A DNA stretch of 64,000 bases, taken from assembly GCA_027574665.1 (NCBI GenBank), contig CM050652.1:7358589-7422588 (forward strand), read 5' to 3'. Origin of the DNA: Rhynochetos jubatus (taxonomy: Eukaryota > Chordata > Aves > Eurypygiformes > Rhynochetidae). Below the pieces are notes generated by a model that was given only the letters and a program-made list of their open reading frames with translations, made no database searches and was not told the DNA's origin. Shown here one piece after another: positions 60,634-64,000 of this stretch. The position numbers were made by a program, and so were the translations under genes. The number at the start of each line of letters is the position of its first letter. Position 1 is the stretch's first letter.

Positions 60634-60686
60634 AGACTCTTTTTCCTTGAGGGTCGCTTGATGAAATCCTGGTGAAATCATGGATG
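60634..60686 (+). CDS. MCM10: MCM10 exon 2, start codon at 60680
   Basis: The acceptor is CTCCTCCTAACAG. The start ATG at 60680-60682 has A at -3 and G at +4, a strong context. Only seven coding bases (Met, Asp and one base) precede the donor ATG|GTAAGG at 60687. A four-codon upstream frame (60661-60675) ends four bases before the start. Confidence 0.85.
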
Positions 60687-63600
60687 GTAAGGGGGAAAGT
60701 ACTCTTTTACTTTCAGGAGGAAAGTTGTTTTCTGACCAATACATTAATGAAGAAGTTCAGGTGTTCAGAAAGCTTGGTAAACCTTTTAGCAAGGGAAATA
60801 ACAGTGCGTTGGCTTTGCCTGAGGAGGTCTTTGGGGCTGCCCCTTGCCTTCACTGTTGCCACCTTTCTGTGAGGCTGCTCTGCCCCTTCCCTGGTTTTGT
60901 GTTCAGCAGCAAAGGCTAAATACTTTCTTATTTTTTTCTGAATTTCAGTTCTGCTCTGTCTGTCCCGTTCTTCTCTCTGTGCTTGATTTTGTTTTTTTCC
61001 ATTATTTGTACCTTTGATCCATGTTTCTTTGCTCTACTCTCTTCCTTAAGAAAAGTATATGTGAGCATATGCTTTCTCACCTGTCTTGCCAATACATGCT
61101 GAAAAGGAAGATGCATCAGCCACGTGGGTGTCTGTAGAGCGCCTGGCTACTCCTTTCCAGGTCTCAGGGCTTTTCTTTGGAAGAGCAGCTATTGTACAAG
61201 CAACTGCATGAGAGGAAAAGCCAACACTAAGTGACCTGCAAGTTTTCTGCCTACCAGCCAGCCTGGATCACAAGCTGAGAGTGTCTGCAACCACATTTCC
61301 CTCCAACCAGATATCAGGAGGCTGCTTCATCTTCCTTTAGCCAAAGTTGAAGTAGTTTTTTTAAGAATGCTACTTGCTGCTCTGATTTAGTTTCAGTTGT
61401 CATTACCTTGTGATTAGACTGTCTTGGATGTTTCATTCCATGGCAGCTTTCTTCTAACTAGACAGAAATAACGCTGAGTTTTACTTTTGCTTTAGCGGAT
61501 GATGACTTGGATCTGTTGGCCTCCCTCCTGGAAGAAAGCGAGGCTGCTGAGGAGGGGAATTCTCCTGAGGAGGAAGATGCCTCAGAGGATGAGGGGGGAG
61601 AACCAGATGAATATGATGAGCTCTTCGATGCAGAAGATGATGCGTCCTACACTGAGGAGGTCAGTGCTGAGGACAGCATGATTGATGAGCAGAAGGAGAA
61701 CCTGGCTACGCTGTTTGGAGATGTAGATGACCTGCTGGAAGAGGAGGCGGCAGAAGAAATTGTCTCCACTTCAGCTGCCAGTCAGGCACAAGAGAAAACC
61801 AATGAAGAACTGCAAGGTTTCTGTAACAGCATCTTTTTTCTGATTTGTGATATATATCTTGCCTCTAGAGACCTAACGGGCAGAGGGCAGGCCCTGCTGC
61901 TTCTCCCTTTAGGGTAGTGCCCAGCGGCAGAATATAGAATTTAATTTCCTTGTGAAATGTTCTAAGTCCAGTTTTCAGTGTTCAGTGTCCAAACTCATCA
62001 AACCTGTTTTCCCAAAAGAAAGACAGAGGACTGAAGTAAGCCAGGGTGATTAACCTAGCTCTAATGAGCAAGACAGGGAAGGTTGCCTACGTACCTGTGC
62101 CTTGCCCGATGAAGAGCCATGTTGCTTCAGCCTTTGGGGCTGTCATCCTGGCATCTTTCACCAGCACAGTGAGCCCTTCACCCTCAGGACTTAGCAGCAG
62201 GTATAAGTCAGTGTGGAAGCTGAGCTGGCCACTGAGCCTTCCTGTGTCCAGGCCACATATTTGATTATACTGGAAGCATTTCTTTATGCTAAGGAGTGCA
62301 ACCATCAGCCGTTTAAGTTGTCTTATGTTCAGTAGGAAAGATATATGCAGCGTGGCAAGGAACATACCACGGTCAATGAAATATTTATATGAGAGAAGTC
62401 AGCTCCAGGCTGTATGGAAAAGCATCCTATCACTGCGAGCTACGTAGACTCAAGTAAATCTGTATGGTGGCTTGAGTCTTTGTTTTCTAAGTTCCTGTAA
62501 TGTGGTAAAACCGCCAGACTTCCAGGGATCTCATAAATCCCTGTTTGCCATGGCTCCCGCTGTTTTCATTATTATCCTTTTTCTTCTCTTTCCTAGCTGA
62601 GCTGAGAAAATTGCAAGAACAGATGAAGACATTACAAGAACAGTTGCAAAAAACTGCTATTGGGCAGCAATCCAGTTCAGGCCCTGAGAAGAAAACCCCT
62701 GGTAATGACACTAATTAAATGAGTTTATGATTTGTTGGCCTACCAATATGCAATTTATAGGCAAGACTCCAGACAATCCTAAAGTGGGCACTGAGTAGCA
62801 GGGAGGAATGTTGGTCTGATGTATTCCCACACAGGTGGTTTCCTGCAGCTACAGACTAAATCAGTGAGCTGCAGTTTTGGTATCTGCATCTTGCCTCAAT
62901 TCTGCATGAGGCAGCTTTCGTGCTCCAGGGTCTTCTGCTGGGAATGTCCCTTCTTACTGGGTGGTGTTGGCACACCCAGAAAACACACCTGCTTGTTGCT
63001 GTAGCACGTTGGGTGTAGTAATGAAATTGCATGGGAAAAATGAAAAGCAAAGGGATGTTCCTACTTTCCACAGCTTTGTGGTTTCATTGACATCTCGAGT
63101 TTTAGGTTGTCATGAGGAAGTCACTGAGGCTTTTCCAGCTGTTGCATTTCAAATGCTGGCAATTTAACTGAAGGTTTTCCACGTAGGACTCAGACTTGGG
63201 CTTGTTATTCAGAGAATTACTTAGTTCGGAGCAGTTCTTGGTGTTTGAGTCCAGATCCTGAGATCTCTTAAACGTATTTTTGTTTGTTTTCTTGGCCAGG
63301 TAAATCTCCCTGTCCACCCTTAAAAGAAAGGAAAGTTCAGAAGCTGCAAGAGTCACCATGTTTCTCAGCCCAGCTGGGTAATCCTGTACCTCCAGCCAAG
63401 CGAGGAACCCAGAAATCAAAAGCATCCTCAGCAGGTACCGTTCTCAGTCTGCCTTTTGCTGAAACATGCTGGGCTGTTGCCAAAAGCCTGTCTAGTTCAC
63501 AGCAGTGATGTAGACACATCCAGGATAGTTTTACGCTAGTCGGTGCACCACTACCAGTCTGGTCACAGTGGAGCAGAGTTAATTGTTGTTTTCTTTGCGA

Positions 63601-64000
63601 TGGGTGCTGCGCTTTGTATTGCTATGGTTAACTTGGACACTGACACCAGCCTAGCTGTGTATCCTATGTGTATCTGTGTATCCTACAATTTAGCTTACTT
63701 GGAAAAAGAGCCGCTCTGGGAAGATCCAGTCCAGGCATAACTCATTGCTTGAGTTACACGCTGCAGAGCTGTCAGTTCCTAGCTGGCTGGGAGACCAGTC
63801 TGGTGCAGATAAGGCAGTTTTACACCTTTTTCTCAAATGCATCATATAGACTTCTGCCTCTGGTCAGGTGTAAGTTAGTGTTATTTTTATTTATGAGTTT
63901 TCTTTCATTATTAAGTGGGTTTGTCCTTGCTTTTTTTTCCTGCTAAAGAGAACAAGACCCCTCCTCCACGACAAGTCCTCAGTCTGGCGTTCCAGCCTCT
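60680..64000 (+). CDS. MCM10: MCM10, N-terminal part, runs off the right edge
   Basis: Five exons in the window give about the first 206 residues of the replication initiation factor MCM10. The family protein binds DNA, the MCM2-7 helicase, polymerase alpha and other factors during origin firing and fork progression. Matches to human are an acidic N-terminal segment with DEYDELFDAEDD and KENLATLFGD, then EKTNEELQ, the coiled coil AELRKLQEQMKTLQEQL (oligomerisation region) and the PPLKERKVQKLQESPCFSAQ stretch. The OB-fold, zinc-finger and C-terminal domains are beyond the window. All phases are consistent (phase 1 at every junction). No damage is seen. Confidence 0.95.
61496..61816 (+). CDS. 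MCM10: MCM10 exon 3
   Basis: Encodes about 107 acidic residues, ADDDLDLLASLLEESEAAEE through EKTNEELQ, including KENLATLFGDVDDLLEE. Acceptor TTGCTTTAG, donor CAAG|GTTTCT, a weak but phase-correct site. Confidence 0.95.
62597..62701 (+). CDS. MCM10: MCM10 exon 4, coiled coil
   Basis: Encodes ELRKLQEQMKTLQEQLQKTA and IGQQSSSGPEKKTP; the first part matches the trimer-forming coiled coil of vertebrate MCM10. Acceptor TCTTTCCTAG, donor CCTG|GTAATG. Confidence 0.95.
63300..63434 (+). CDS. MCM10: MCM10 exon 5
   Basis: Encodes KSPCPPLKERKVQKLQESPC, then FSAQLGNPVPPAKRG and a basic tail. The PLKERKVQ stretch is strongly conserved in the family. Acceptor TCTTGGCCAG, donor GCAG|GTACCG. Confidence 0.95.
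63951..64000 (+). CDS. MCM10: MCM10 exon 6, 5' part
   Basis: The acceptor is TTTTCCTGCTAAAGAG. Starting at 63951 gives QDPSSTTSPQSGVPAS, which fits the human Asp-Pro-Ser-rich linker. A competing AG two bases earlier would shift the frame. The exon continues beyond the window. Confidence 0.8.

Noticed and set aside
1-64000. CRISPR arrays, operons, tRNA or rRNA genes
   Set aside because: None seen. The window is ordinary spliced-gene vertebrate DNA, and no tRNA cloverleaf boxes or regular direct-repeat arrays with spacers were noticed.

Overview
This is a eukaryotic window, almost certainly from a bird. Three host genes sit in the order CCDC3 (minus strand), OPTN (plus), MCM10 (plus), which is the conserved vertebrate CCDC3-OPTN-MCM10 block (human 10p13). 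The exons are short and well separated. The repeats are CR1 LINEs with the typical octamer 3' tails (ATTCTATG-like), plus one avian endogenous-retrovirus LTR. The OPTN protein read from the exons has 556 residues, the length I remember for chicken OPTN, but many substitutions suggest another bird. The LTR type is one I associate with Neoaves; that is recall, not a search.

Layout. 1-5.8 kb is intron 2 of CCDC3 and holds an old 5'-half CR1 copy (about 1.77-3.28 kb) and a short CR1 tail. CCDC3 exon 2 lies at 5836-6010 and exon 1 at 7007-7410, both minus strand, with a CpG-island promoter and a long purine-rich (plus strand) tract upstream. 8.2-14.4 kb on the plus strand holds a chain of nine phase-compatible open segments with mostly good splice signals. 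They join to a 324-residue reading frame that I do not recognise. This is the best candidate for something undescribed, and it would be divergent from CCDC3. 14.4-32 kb is intergenic with nothing I can call a gene. A 1.8-kb CR1 copy (about 32.08-33.86 kb) ends directly at the OPTN CpG island.

OPTN covers about 33.9-55.6 kb: one untranslated exon and 13 coding exons, all splice sites and phases consistent. Its introns carry four CR1 tails in both orientations and one solo-LTR-like fossil. About 3.6 kb of gene-poor sequence separates OPTN from the MCM10 CpG-island promoter (about 59.4-59.9 kb), which has E2F-, NRF1- and YY1-like sites. MCM10 then runs off the right edge; only its N-terminal region (about 206 residues) is present.

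How the genes work: OPTN is a ubiquitin-binding autophagy and NF-kappaB adaptor, and its promoter here carries a perfect kappaB-type decamer. MCM10 is a DNA replication initiation factor whose promoter has a proliferation-type E2F element. CCDC3 is a secreted coiled-coil protein. They share synteny, not a pathway. No bacterial, CRISPR or operon-like system is present.
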